DNA of 45,465 nucleotides from the NCBI GenBank assembly GCA_945877135.1, contig CAMCQY010000013.1, forward strand, positions 1 through 45,465. Reading direction: 5' to 3'. Source of the DNA: Candidatus Kuenenia stuttgartensis. GTDB taxonomy: Bacteria; Planctomycetota; Planctomycetia; Pirellulales; UBA1268. A program made the position numbers and the translations under genes. Position 1 is the stretch's first letter, and each line of letters opens with the position of its first letter. The notes under the pieces were generated by a model. That model was not told where the DNA came from. It was given only the letters and a program-made list of their open reading frames with translations, and made no database searches. Below are positions 1-7,726 of this stretch, piece by piece.

Positions 1-1286
1 CGGCTCTTTTCGCCGTCGAACTGATGGCCGCGGCCCGCTCGAGCATTCAGGCCGAAGACGCCAAACGGCACGTCTGCGCCCTCGCCGACGACGCGCTCGA
101 AGGCCGCGAAGGGGGGAGCCGCGGCGGTCGGGCGGCCGGTAGCTACATCATCAGCCACCTCGAAAAACTCGGGCTCGAACCCGCCGGCGACAATGGCAGC
201 TACTACCAGCAGTTCGGCGGTATGCGGAACATCCTCGCCCTCGCCCGCGGCAGCGATCCGGCCGTCGCCAATGAACTGATCGTGGTCGGCGCCCACTACG
301 ACCACGTCGGCTACGGCAACTCCGGCAACAGCTACGGACCCTTTGGCTTCGTCCATAACGGGGCCGACGACAATGCCTCCGGCGTGGCCGGCCTGATCGA
401 AGTGGCCGAGGCGATGCAGCACCTGCCGGGCCGACCGCGGCGGCCGATCTTGTTCGCCTTTTGGGACGGCGAGGAAAAAGGGCTCCTCGGCTCCTACCAC
501 TTCGTGCGCGTGCGGCCCGCGCTGCTCGCTCAGATGTCGATCGCCTTTTCCGTAAACCTCGACATGATCGGCCGGCTTCGCGGCGAACGGCTGGAGGTTT
601 TCGGGGCCCGTACGTCCGAAGGGCTGCGTGCTGCGGTCGTGCAGTCCAACAACCGGCCCGGTGCCCGGCCGCTCGAACTTGCCTTCGACTGGGCCATCGA
701 CGAAGACTCCGACCACTATCCGTTCATCGCCGCCAGCATTCCAACCCTCATGTTCCACACGGGGTTGCACGACCAGTACCACCGGCCCAGCGATGACGTG
801 CACCTCATCAACTTCGACGGCATCGAACCGGTGGCCAGACTCACGCTCGACTTTGTCTTGGCGCTGGCCAATGATCAGGGGCCGGTTCGGTCATTTCGTC
901 CGCAGGCGCGCGGTGAATCGGATGCCACGAAGCGGGCCCTCGAAGCGCCGGCGGTGAGCCCAGCCGCGACGCAGGCCGACGAAAGCCACGGCAAGCCGGC
1001 GGGAAATCAGAGGCCACGCTGGGGAATAGGAACCCGGGCCGATCCCGGCGAACCCGCGAATCCCGTGATCGTGCGGATCACACGCGGATCCCCGGCTGCT
1101 CAGGGAGGCCTGATGATGGGCGACCGCGTACTCGCCGTCGATGGAACCGCCGTGACGAATCAGGCGGATATGGTTTTGCGGCTTGCAGCAGCTGGAAGCC
1201 GTGTTGCACTGGATGTTGACCGCAGGGGGAGAGTCACGAGGATCGTCATGGATGCCATGGATGCCATGGATGCCATGCAACCCTGA
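1..1286 (+). CDS. M28-family metallopeptidase with C-terminal PDZ domain (5' partial)
   Basis: Secreted or periplasmic zinc aminopeptidase of the M28 family. The zinc-ligand motifs appear in family order: GAHYDH, NGADDNASG, WDGEEKGLLGS, NLDMIGR and FHTGLHDQYH. After a variable linker, a PDZ domain (roughly the last 95 residues, with GSPAAQGGLMMGDRVLAVDG) probably helps bind substrate or partners. The frame is open to the left edge from position 3, and the family normally has a signal peptide before the AEDAKRHV-like segment, so the true start lies outside the window; the ATG at 24 is only the first internal methionine. The protein ends in three Asp-Ala-Met repeats encoded by a perfect 9-nt tandem repeat. 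The fold is clear; the substrate is unknown. Confidence 0.9.
   Translation, partial: ALFAVELMAAARSSIQAEDAKRHVCALADDALEGREGGSRGGRAAGSYIISHLEKLGLEPAGDNGSYYQQFGGMRNILALARGSDPAVANELIVVGAHYDHVGYGNSGNSYGPFGFVHNGADDNASGVAGLIEVAEAMQHLPGRPRRPILFAFWDGEEKGLLGSYHFVRVRPALLAQMSIAFSVNLDMIGRLRGERLEVFGARTSEGLRAAVVQSNNRPGARPLELAFDWAIDEDSDHYPFIAASIPTLMFHTGLHDQYHRPSDDVHLINFDGIEPVARLTLDFVLALANDQGPVRSFRPQARGESDATKRALEAPAVSPAATQADESHGKPAGNQRPRWGIGTRADPGEPANPVIVRITRGSPAAQGGLMMGDRVLAVDGTAVTNQADMVLRLAAAGSRVALDVDRRGRVTRIVMDAMDAMDAMQP
1248..1274 (+). repeat. 9-nt microsatellite (3 copies) in the peptidase 3' end
   Basis: Three perfect copies of ATGGATGCC run in frame at the end of the M28-PDZ gene and encode Met-Asp-Ala repeats just after the PDZ fold. 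A change in copy number would alter the C-terminal tail without shifting the frame. Confidence 0.85.
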
Positions 1287-1370
1287 CTGGCGACATGATG
1301 GCTCGGGACGCGATCAGGAAAATCGTGAACATAACCGGGCTGCGGCTTGGGATGTGAAGACGACGAACGA

Positions 1371-1805
1371 TCAGTCTTCGTCGTCTTCATCCTCTTCTTC
1401 GTCGTCTTCCCATTCCTCGTCGTCGTCTTCCCAGTCTTCGTCGTCCTCTTCCTCGTCGTCCTCTTCTTCCTCCTCATCCTCGTCGGCGTCGTCGGCATCG
1501 TCCTCGTCGTCTTCTTCGTCATCCTCGTCTTCAACCTCTTCCCACTCATCGTCCTCGTCTTCGAGTTCCTCGTCGTCCTCATCCTCATCGTCATCCTCTT
1601 CGTCCTCATCATCATCTTCAAACTCTTCGTCATCATCATCGTCGTCTTCGTCCTTGGCCGCCATGATGGCGAGACGGTCGAGGCCCGTCCCGGTTGCAGC
1701 GTCGAACAAGTCCTCAGCGGCGAGCAACTCAGGGAGTTCGCTCCAGGAAAACACGTCAGCGTCCAGCACTTCTTGATGGCCTCGGCTACTCGTCGCAATC
1801 GTCAC
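1371..1805 (-). CDS. Small protein with a long poly-Asp/Glu tail
   Basis: A 144-residue protein with no known function. The first ~48 residues look globular (VFSWSELPELLAAEDLF). The remaining ~95 are almost all Asp and Glu, broken by a few Trp, Phe, Leu, Ala and Val. I chose the GTG at 1805 because AGGAGGT (1812-1818) sits 6 nt upstream; an ATG further upstream (1901) and an internal ATG (1664) lack such a site. The plus strand here gives a false poly-Ser frame. The tail mixes GAC, GAT, GAA and GAG codons, so selection at the protein level is more likely than simple DNA slippage. Such tails can bind cations or basic proteins or mimic nucleic acid; which applies here is unknown. It converges on the peptidase gene. 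Confidence 0.75.
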   Translation of the reverse strand: MTIATSSRGHQEVLDADVFSWSELPELLAAEDLFDAATGTGLDRLAIMAAKDEDDDDDDEEFEDDDEDEEDDDEDEDDEELEDEDDEWEEVEDEDDEEDDEDDADDADEDEEEEEDDEEEDDEDWEDDDEEWEDDEEEDEDDED

Positions 1806-1916
1806 AGCAATACCTCCTGAAGTCTGTTCATTGTCACGGCTGCGGCGCTGCGAGCTTGGCGACGTTTGAACAAAAGGGACGGAACGGAAGACAGACAGCA
1901 CATCCCAACCAAACCA

Positions 1917-1945
1917 AATTTAAACGGATTCGATCTCACATCCAA
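1917..1945 (-). promoter_or_regulatory. Candidate sigma70-type promoter of the acidic-protein gene
   Basis: On the minus strand TTGGAT (1940-1945), a 17-nt spacer and TAAATT (1917-1922) lie about 110 nt before the GTG start at 1805, in a locally AT-rich stretch. Both boxes are only partial matches to consensus. Confidence 0.35.
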
Positions 1946-2211
1946 CGATCACTGGCCATTTCTGTACCCGATCGTCCGAAATGATCCAACAGGCTGAACA
2001 AAAAAATTTAACGCGGGCCAATAATCTCGGCTCGCCACCCTCTTCGAATCTGGTTTTTTCTGAAGGGGACGCGAAAGTGTGTCGCGAAGCTCCGCCGTGT
2101 GCAAGTCATCGGCATTTGGCCGTTTCTGCGATTCACGGGCCGCCCGCGGCCACAGGCTGGTCCCGAGGGGCCTGAAACCCTTCGCACGCTCCCACGGAAC
2201 CATCCCGCCAG
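1946..2211. other. Gap upstream of the acidic-protein gene, no gene seen
   Basis: The stretch between the acidic-protein promoter and the scpB stop codon contains only short frames without a ribosome-binding site or recognisable domain. It is locally AT-rich around 1980-2060 (runs of A and T), fitting promoter or untranslated DNA. Confidence 0.4.
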
Positions 2212-2958
2212 CTAGAACGACGGTCCGTCCGGCGGATCGGCGGGCTGTTCGGGGGCGTAGGTCTCGATTTGGGGCAGATCCTCGATCTTTGCCAGCCCGA
2301 AAGCCTGCAGAAAGCGCCGCGAGGTCACGTAGACATTGGGCCTGCCCAGGTCCTCCGTGCGGCCTCCGATGGCCACAAAATCCCGTTCCATCAGCTGCCT
2401 CAGCATGTCCTCGCAGCCAACGCCCCGAATGGCCTCGATTTCGGCCCGCGTCACCGGCTGTCGGTAGGCGACGATCGCCAGGGTCTCAAGTGCCGCGGCC
2501 GACAGACGGGTCTCGGGGGGGGTGCCGAGCAGGCGGCGGACCCAAGGGCCCAGCGATGCCCGCGTCAGCAGCCGGAAACCGCCGGCAAGCTGTTCCACTC
2601 GAAACGCGGCCCCGGCCTCATCCTGCAGCCGTTTGAGTTCGCGAATCAGCACGCGGGCCCGGGTCCCGTCGCTGAGTCGGGCAAGCTTGGCCAGTCGGCG
2701 GGTCGAGAGCGGCTCGCGAGCGAGAAAGAGGGCCGCTTCCAGTCGGGCAAGCTCGTCGGAGCGGAGATGCAGGCCGGGGGCGGTCTGTTCATCCGAAGTG
2801 TGCGGGACGGTTCTTCTCCGGCGACGCCAGCGGGAACGGAGCGAAACCCGACGGTTTTCGAGCCCATGCGGCGGGGTCCAGCCGCGGACGAGGCCATGCC
2901 TTCCGATGCGGCCAACGTTCTGGCCGAGCTGGCCACCACAGGGCGTTTTGCGTCGCAT
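2212..2958 (-). CDS. scpB: Segregation and condensation protein B (ScpB)
   Basis: Winged-helix kleisin-associated subunit of the SMC-ScpAB complex, which compacts and segregates the chromosome in the cytoplasm. Two winged-helix domains are visible: one starting at LARLEAALFLAREPLS, and a second around LSAAALETLAIVAYRQPVT followed by RGVGCEDMLRQLMERDFV and a GRPNVYVTSRRFLQ-like end. I chose the ATG at 2958 (248 aa); the frame extends further upstream but would overlap the end of the preceding gene, and no good Shine-Dalgarno sequence decides it. The first ~60 residues are basic and unlike ScpB, so the true start may be further in. It follows the secreted-protein gene with a 56-nt gap, probably as one transcript. 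No scpA is present in the window. Confidence 0.85.
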   Translation of the reverse strand: MRRKTPCGGQLGQNVGRIGRHGLVRGWTPPHGLENRRVSLRSRWRRRRRTVPHTSDEQTAPGLHLRSDELARLEAALFLAREPLSTRRLAKLARLSDGTRARVLIRELKRLQDEAGAAFRVEQLAGGFRLLTRASLGPWVRRLLGTPPETRLSAAALETLAIVAYRQPVTRAEIEAIRGVGCEDMLRQLMERDFVAIGGRTEDLGRPNVYVTSRRFLQAFGLAKIEDLPQIETYAPEQPADPPDGPSF

Positions 2959-3014
2959 GTCGAAAAGCGGCCGAACGCCGTGCCGCGACCCAAAAAGGGG
3001 GTGGGGAGAAATGG

Positions 3015-3632
3015 TCAGCGGAGGCGATCGGCTGGCAGTGAGCCTGTATCGCCCATTCCTTCGGTGGCCGCTGGTGGCGATTGGGTGACCGCCCGCTGGC
3101 GCCACCCCATCACTTGCTCCAAAAGCGCAGCCGAGGCGGAACCAGGGTCATGGCCGGTGGCCTGAAAAACCCGCTGCAACTGTCCCGTTGCGTCCACCGG
3201 TACCCGACACGAACTGCTGTACAGCCCTTCGGGCCCGGGCAGCGGCTGGCAGTCAAACGACACCGCCCCGGCCGCCTTGAGCTGGGCCTCGATCGCTTGC
3301 TGATCGCGGGCCAGTTGGTCGCGGACCTGCCGCGTGCGGTCGGCTAGTTGGGCGACCATGGGTGGCGTAGACGGCTCCGCGATGGCGGTGGCCGGCTGTG
3401 CTGCGATCGGCAAAAGACTTGGTGAGGCGGAAGGAGCCCCCACGGTGGGCGGCGTTGTCGGTGGGGTCGGCACAGTTCCCGCCTCGGCGGGTGTTCCCAG
3501 CACGCCACTCGTGGCTACGGCAAAGCCTCGGCGGGTTGCCGCCCGAAATTCCGTCGGGATCCAGTGTGAAAACATCGCCAGCGCCGGCACAACCAGCATG
3601 CAGCTCACGAGCAGCAGGGAACGTAGCTTCAT
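3015..3632 (-). CDS. Secreted hypothetical protein with Pro/Thr-rich linker
   Basis: A 205-residue protein of unknown function. It starts with a short Lys-Leu-Arg and a hydrophobic core (LLLVSCMLVVPALAMF) like a signal peptide or N-terminal membrane anchor. Residues ~50-90 are rich in Pro, Thr and Ala. A coiled-coil-like segment follows (VAQLADRTRQVRDQLARDQQAIEAQL), then a small domain with two cysteines (SFDCQPLPGPEGLYSSSC) that may form a disulfide outside the cytoplasm. The ATG at 3632 is chosen because the signal sequence begins right there. It is the first gene of a probable two-gene unit with scpB. Confidence 0.65.
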   Translation of the reverse strand: MKLRSLLLVSCMLVVPALAMFSHWIPTEFRAATRRGFAVATSGVLGTPAEAGTVPTPPTTPPTVGAPSASPSLLPIAAQPATAIAEPSTPPMVAQLADRTRQVRDQLARDQQAIEAQLKAAGAVSFDCQPLPGPEGLYSSSCRVPVDATGQLQRVFQATGHDPGSASAALLEQVMGWRQRAVTQSPPAATEGMGDTGSLPADRLR

Positions 3633-3893
3633 GGTGTCTCGTCAGGCGGTTCCAGCCGAGGGTGGCGGGGGTGCTTGTCGGGCGGCTGATGTTCCGTTTG
3701 GATGGGGGACGATAGCGGCCGCGTGGCGGTCCTTCAATCCGAAATCACGGGCAAAAAGTCGTCTTCCATCCTGGAACCGGCGGGAGAAACCGGGCAGGCG
3801 GGTCGCGGACGGGTTTTTCCACAGCCAGATAGGCTCATGCCCCGAGCACGGGGTATGGTGAGGGGCCAAAACAAGCGATGCAAAGGAAGTTCG

Positions 3894-5003
3894 ATGTCGA
3901 GGATCGCCATCAGCCTGTGCGGTGAAGGACGCGGCCACGCCACCCGGATCTGCACGCTCGTCGAACATCTCGAATGCGACCACGACATTCTGCTGTTTAC
4001 GTCGGCCGATGCCTGGGAGCTGCTTTCGAAACGATTCGGGGAAGGACACCCGCGGGTGCGGGTCGTCGAGATTCCCGGAATCGTCTTTCAATACACCGAT
4101 GGTCGGCTCGATGTGATGCGGTCGATCGCGGCCGGCCTCGACTACCAGGCCCGACAGCTCGGCCCTCTCGTCGATCGGCTGATGAGGGAACTGGAACTGT
4201 TCAACGCCAACATCGCCATCACCGACTTCGAGCCGGCCCTGCCGCGGGCCGCCAGCCGGCAGGGGATCCCGCTGGTGAGTGTCGATCACCAGCACTTTCT
4301 GCTGGCCTATGATCTCGATGCCCTGCCGTGGTCGCTCCAGTGGAACGCCTGGTTCATGAGCCACGCGGTGTGGATGTACGTGGTGGAGGCGACCGACACC
4401 GTGGTCTCCGCCTTTTTCAGGCCACCGCTCCGCCGCGGGTGGGAGCATGTCGTGCAGGTGGGGCCGCTGCTGCGCCGGGAGATCACGGCCGCGGTGCCGC
4501 ATGATGGCGGGTTTCTGCTCAGCTACCTCCGTCGGCACACGCCCTTTTCGGCGGTGGAATCGCTCACCGAATGCGGCCTGCCCGTGAAGGTGTATGGGCT
4601 CGGGGCCCGCGAGAGCGTGGGCAATGTGTCGTTTCATGCGATCGACGAACAACGGTTTGTTGACGATCTCGCAGGCTGCCGGGCGCTGGTGAGCGCGGCC
4701 GGAAACCAGCTCATCGGCGAGAGCCTGCATTTGGGCAAGCCGCTGCTCGTCCTGCCCGAGCGGGCCCACTCGGAGCAGCTCATGAACAGCTCGTTTCTGG
4801 CCGCCATGGGATGCGGTGATGTCGCGTTGCTCGAGGAGGTGACACCCGCACGGGTGCGTGGGTTTCTCGATCAACTCGGCAGCTATGCGCCGGCGTTGGC
4901 AAGTGTGGCCGGGCGAATGGACGGCACACCCGACGTGCTGCGGATTATCGCTCACCGGCTGGCGGCCGGCGCGGATGCAGCGACCGTTCAATCGCCGGGA
5001 TGA
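3894..5003 (+). CDS. Glycosyltransferase of the MJ1255/TIGR00661 type
   Basis: A 369-residue GT-B-fold protein related to family 28 / UDP-glucuronosyltransferase-like enzymes. The N-terminus AISLCGEGRGHATR is the glycine-rich loop typical of this family, and the C-terminal half has the nucleotide-sugar region (VSAAGNQLIGESLHLGKPLL then PERAHSEQLMNSSFLAAMG). The ATG at 3894 is supported by AAAGGAAG just upstream; the frame is open further upstream without family similarity. Donor and acceptor cannot be read from sequence. Its last 59 nt overlap the 3' end of rdgB on the other strand. Confidence 0.8.
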   Translation: MSRIAISLCGEGRGHATRICTLVEHLECDHDILLFTSADAWELLSKRFGEGHPRVRVVEIPGIVFQYTDGRLDVMRSIAAGLDYQARQLGPLVDRLMRELELFNANIAITDFEPALPRAASRQGIPLVSVDHQHFLLAYDLDALPWSLQWNAWFMSHAVWMYVVEATDTVVSAFFRPPLRRGWEHVVQVGPLLRREITAAVPHDGGFLLSYLRRHTPFSAVESLTECGLPVKVYGLGARESVGNVSFHAIDEQRFVDDLAGCRALVSAAGNQLIGESLHLGKPLLVLPERAHSEQLMNSSFLAAMGCGDVALLEEVTPARVRGFLDQLGSYAPALASVAGRMDGTPDVLRIIAHRLAAGADAATVQSPG

Positions 5004-5583
5004 TCGCCCGCATGGCTCGGGCTCGGTGGCTGATCAGCGCCTTGACGGCCGGCGACAGTTCACCGAAGGTGCGATGGTATTCCGGCACGATGAACAACGG
5101 GTCGTAGCCGAAGCCCCCGGCTCCCGCCGGGTGGTGGGCGATCAGGCCGCCGCAGATACCGCTCGACACCGCCACGATGGTGCCGGTGGGGTCGGAAAGG
5201 GCGGCGTGGCAGGCGTAGTGGGCCGACCGCGGTGCTGCTGCGGGCAGGGCGGCGAGCCGCTCGAGCAGCAGGGAGTTGTTGCGACTGTCGGTGGCTCCGG
5301 CACCGGAGAACCGCGCCGAGAAGATGCCCGGTGCACCGCCGAGGGCAGCCACCACGAGGCCGCTGTCTTCCGCGAGCACCCAGCGGCCCAGGGCGAGTGC
5401 CTGCTGCGAGGCCTTCAGGGCCGCGTTGGCCGCGAACGAGTCGCCCGTCTCCTCCACCTCGACCGCCGCGTCGAGCCCGGCGAGCGAGCAGCAGGGAATG
5501 CCCAGCGGCGTGAGCAGTTCGGCGAGTTCGCGGAGTTTGCCGGCATTGGTCGTGCCGAGCACGAGCGTCGCGGTGGTGTCCAT
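4945..5583 (-). CDS. rdgB: RdgB/HAM1 non-canonical purine NTP pyrophosphatase
   Basis: Hydrolyses dITP, ITP and XTP to the monophosphates, keeping deaminated purines out of nucleic acids. The family hallmarks are all there: N-terminal LVLGTTNAGKLREL (nucleotide-binding loop), LAEDSGLVVAALGGAPGIFSARF (the SGL/APG segment), GFGYDPLF, and a C-terminal ISHRARA (SHR motif). The ATG at 5583 gives 212 residues, the usual length is about 200; the frame continues upstream without similarity. It lies 37 nt downstream of the secreted-protein gene on the same strand, so the two are likely co-transcribed, and it overlaps the glycosyltransferase gene tail to tail by 59 nt. Confidence 0.92.
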   Translation of the reverse strand: MDTTATLVLGTTNAGKLRELAELLTPLGIPCCSLAGLDAAVEVEETGDSFAANAALKASQQALALGRWVLAEDSGLVVAALGGAPGIFSARFSGAGATDSRNNSLLLERLAALPAAAPRSAHYACHAALSDPTGTIVAVSSGICGGLIAHHPAGAGGFGYDPLFIVPEYHRTFGELSPAVKALISHRARAMRAIIPAIERSLHPRRPPAGER

Positions 5584-5620
5584 AGACGAGCCTGTCAGGC
5601 GGGGGCTGCGACGGCTGCTC

Positions 5621-6703
5621 TCAGCGGCGACCGGTCGGCACACGCGGCACATCGATTGGCTTGGGCTGCACGTCGAGCAGCACTCCGTCGATGCTCCGCG
5701 GCATGATCTGGCCGGCCGCCAGTTTCTCCGGATCGGGGCCGAGGGCCCTTACGATCCGGATGATCTCGGGATGGGGCGCCATCTTGCCGTCAGCCTGCTG
5801 CACGGCCAGCTGTTCGATGCTGCCGACGCAGACCATGCTCGAGTCGCGATCGTGGAACTCCCACGCCTGCCAGCCGCCACGGCGAAGTGTTTCGGTGAGA
5901 CGGTGGGCCTTTTCGGCCGCCTCCACCAGCCGCCCCTGAAATTCCACCTCCTTGCCCCCCTGCTCGATGGCCTTCTGGTCGAAGGTGCCGTTGCCGGTGA
6001 AGGTGGCCACACGCACGCTGTAGCGGCCCGGGCAGTCGAGCAGACTGTTGGTGACGTCGGCATTCATTTCGAGCACAAACTTGTCCACCTGTTGCCGCGC
6101 GAAGAAGTCTTCCGGCAGGAGTGGATTCGGAATCACGAAGGCAAGATGCATCGGGCCTTTGCCGCTCTTCTTGTCGAGCCCCATCATCTGACGGAAATCG
6201 GCGAACGACTGGCTTTTGCCGCTGTCGCCGGCGAGCGACTCGGGCTGGAGGTTCTTGATCTTGGCGAGCATCTTCTGGCCGCGCGGGTCGTCGAAGGAGG
6301 CGAAGTCTCCTACCAGCACGGCGACCTCTGTCACCTGTTCCGCTTTGGCATATCGCATCTTCTTCGGTGTGCCGTCGGGATTGAGGCCCAGTCCGCGTTG
6401 GTTGCCCGTGAAGTCGAACGACTTCTCGTGGGTGTAGGCCTTGAGTTTGTGGCTGCCGCGGAGTTCCTGCACCAGTTGGCGGGCATCTTCGCGGGCTCCC
6501 TCGCCGCGGAAGGTCGTCGCCAGGACCATCCATGGACCGTCGCTCTCAGCCAGCGGGAACATCGCCTTCGGATCGACCGTGTCCTGGGAAAACCATGCCG
6601 TGGGCAGCCAGCCCGACTGGGCAAAAGCCACGCGAGGATGGGCCGCGAGAACGACTGCGAGCACGAGCAACGGAATCAATGAAGAGGACGCACGAACAGT
6701 CAC
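5621..6703 (-). CDS. Secreted hypothetical protein, possibly with SPOR-like repeats
   Basis: A 360-residue protein with a clear signal peptide (LIPLLVLAVVLAAHPRVAFA, then Gln). Two segments recall SPOR folds: one around VLATTFRGEGAREDARQLVQ ending in VLVGDFASFD, and one around SVRVATFTGNGTFDQKA ending in SSMVCVGSIEQL. This is my reading of the alternating pattern, not a proven assignment. I chose the GTG at 6703 because GACAGGAG lies 8 nt upstream and the signal peptide starts there. It heads a probable operon with rdgB. I know no function. Confidence 0.65.
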   Translation of the reverse strand: MTVRASSSLIPLLVLAVVLAAHPRVAFAQSGWLPTAWFSQDTVDPKAMFPLAESDGPWMVLATTFRGEGAREDARQLVQELRGSHKLKAYTHEKSFDFTGNQRGLGLNPDGTPKKMRYAKAEQVTEVAVLVGDFASFDDPRGQKMLAKIKNLQPESLAGDSGKSQSFADFRQMMGLDKKSGKGPMHLAFVIPNPLLPEDFFARQQVDKFVLEMNADVTNSLLDCPGRYSVRVATFTGNGTFDQKAIEQGGKEVEFQGRLVEAAEKAHRLTETLRRGGWQAWEFHDRDSSMVCVGSIEQLAVQQADGKMAPHPEIIRIVRALGPDPEKLAAGQIMPRSIDGVLLDVQPKPIDVPRVPTGRR

Positions 6704-7069
6704 GCTGCAGGCTCCTGTCACGGATCGGTGGCTGGCCGAATCACTTCGTTGGGGGCTTGGGGGGCACGGACGGCGGGACGATAGCGGCTGACCGCCGCCG
6801 GTGCCAGAGCGTTTTGCACACCTGGAAAGACGGGAAAGCTGGGTGCTGATAGATTCGGTCGTGCCGCGGGCCGCCCGGACTCCCCGGATACGCTCCGCTC
6901 GCAGGGCGGTTCCTCGACGGAAACAACCTGCATGGTGCACGGGCTCCTCGGAGGCGCCAAAACGCTCGCTTCGGTATGCGGGGAGTCCGGGCTTCTCGAT
7001 GGTGGTTGCCGTGGTGGTGGCAGTGGTGGTTCGATCGTCGTGTGAGATCAGTCGGAAAGGTTGGATGGC
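6704..7069. other. Divergent gap of 366 nt carrying an inverted repeat, no gene seen
   Basis: The gap between two divergently transcribed genes should hold both promoters. No frame in it has a ribosome-binding site or a recognisable domain. Its main structure is the inverted repeat listed separately at 6873-6992. Confidence 0.5.
6873..6992. repeat. Inverted repeat with 19-nt arms
   Basis: Arms at 6873-6891 and 6974-6992 are inverted copies (GCCCGGACTCCCCGGATAC against GCCCGGACTCCCCGCATAC) with one mismatch, separated by 82 nt. The adjoining CGCTCCGCTCG and CGCTCGCTTCG are also similar. It may be a small mobile repeat or a structured RNA element; no transposase is nearby. Confidence 0.65.
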
Positions 7070-7534
7070 ATGGTGCGCCGCGATGCATTCCTGCGGACGA
7101 TTGCGGTCGGGGTGGTTGTGGCCATCTGGCTGGCGGCCTTGATCGTGCCTCCGGTGATGCTGTTGCGGGTACGCGCCGACTGGCTCGAGCAGCTCGATCG
7201 ACCGGAGGCGCAATCGAACTGGGATGCCTTTCGTCGCGACATGCGGCAGCAGTCCGACCGAGAGGGGCCTGTGCAGCGAAAGGTGCCGAAGAGTGCCGAG
7301 CCCCCCGCGCGAGTCTGGCTGCGGGATTACTTCCGGCTGGCCGTGGTGGCGTGGGTGCTGTTCGTGGGCGTGCTGGGAGGCTTCTTTTCCCTGCTCGTCG
7401 CCGGAGTGCTCCGCGGGGCAGCCGGCCGCTTCAGGAGCAGTGGCAAGGCTGCGGCGTCACTTGCCCAAGATGAGTCCTGCCGTCAGGGCAACGACGAGAA
7501 AAAGCACAAGCGCGATGCCGATGACACCCAGTAA
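7070..7534 (+). CDS. Small membrane protein with two transmembrane segments
   Basis: A 154-residue hypothetical. One membrane segment is near the N-terminus (IAVGVVVAIWLAALIVPPVMLL) and a second around residues 90-115 (LAVVAWVLFVGVLGGFFSLLVAGVL). The loop between them is charged and the C-terminal tail is hydrophilic (GNDEKKHKRDADDTQ). I chose ATG 7070 since GGAAAGG lies 9 nt upstream; a TTG three codons earlier is less likely. Its last 78 nt are antisense to a possible small gene on the minus strand. Function unknown. Confidence 0.55.
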   Translation: MVRRDAFLRTIAVGVVVAIWLAALIVPPVMLLRVRADWLEQLDRPEAQSNWDAFRRDMRQQSDREGPVQRKVPKSAEPPARVWLRDYFRLAVVAWVLFVGVLGGFFSLLVAGVLRGAAGRFRSSGKAAASLAQDESCRQGNDEKKHKRDADDTQ

Positions 7535-7588
7535 GGAAAACACGGTTGGCGACCTGGTGAGGGATGATTGCCCGGTTGGTTCCGCAAT
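7457..7588 (-). CDS. Possible 43-residue single-pass membrane protein with an ATT start
   Basis: The minus strand encodes a polar N-terminus (AEPTGQSSLTRSPTVFSLLG) followed by a clean membrane segment (VIGIALVLFLVVALTAGLIL) and Gly-Lys-stop. AAGGAG (7595-7600) lies exactly 6 nt before an ATT codon at 7588, with no ATG, GTG or TTG in frame at that spacing. An in-frame GTG at the Val before Phe would give a shorter protein with a weak site. ATT starts are rare but known (infC). The 3' part overlaps the plus-strand membrane-protein gene. Both the ribosome-binding site and the coherent membrane helix argue that it is real; its function is unknown. Confidence 0.5.
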   Translation of the reverse strand: MAEPTGQSSLTRSPTVFSLLGVIGIALVLFLVVALTAGLILGK

Positions 7589-7612
7589 GGAATTCTCCTT
7601 GAATCGTAAACA

Positions 7613-7656
7613 GCACTGCCGGTACGAACAAGGCGGGCTTGTTCGCACCGGCAGCA
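7613..7656. terminator. Long hairpin between the HTH gene and the small membrane-protein gene
   Basis: Imperfect inverted arms of about 20 nt (GCACTGCCGGTACGAACAAG and its near-complement, two or three mismatches) around a short GC loop. On the minus strand it lies downstream of the HTH gene and just upstream of the ATT-start gene, so it may end the first transcript or structure the leader of the second. No T-run follows on either strand. Confidence 0.55.
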
Positions 7657-7726
7657 CGACTCAGGGGGGCCCGCGCCCCTGACAAATCGGGCCCCCGTCG
7701 AGATCCAGCCAGTCCAGTCGGTCCAG

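Noticed and set aside
1183-1776. Plus-strand poly-Ser frame (197 aa) and other frames over the same tract
   Set aside because: It is the complement of the poly-Asp/Glu codons on the minus strand, has no ribosome-binding site, and shows no domain.
1949-2203. 84-aa minus-strand frame in the gap before scpB
   Set aside because: No ribosome-binding site, no domain, and composition typical of non-coding DNA.
3642-4991. Long minus-strand frame (449 aa) antisense to the glycosyltransferase
   Set aside because: High-G+C DNA leaves long open antisense frames; the sequence is His/Arg/Pro-rich and resembles no family.
6718-6960. 80-aa minus-strand frame across the inverted repeat
   Set aside because: It runs through the repeat arm and has no start signal or recognisable sequence.
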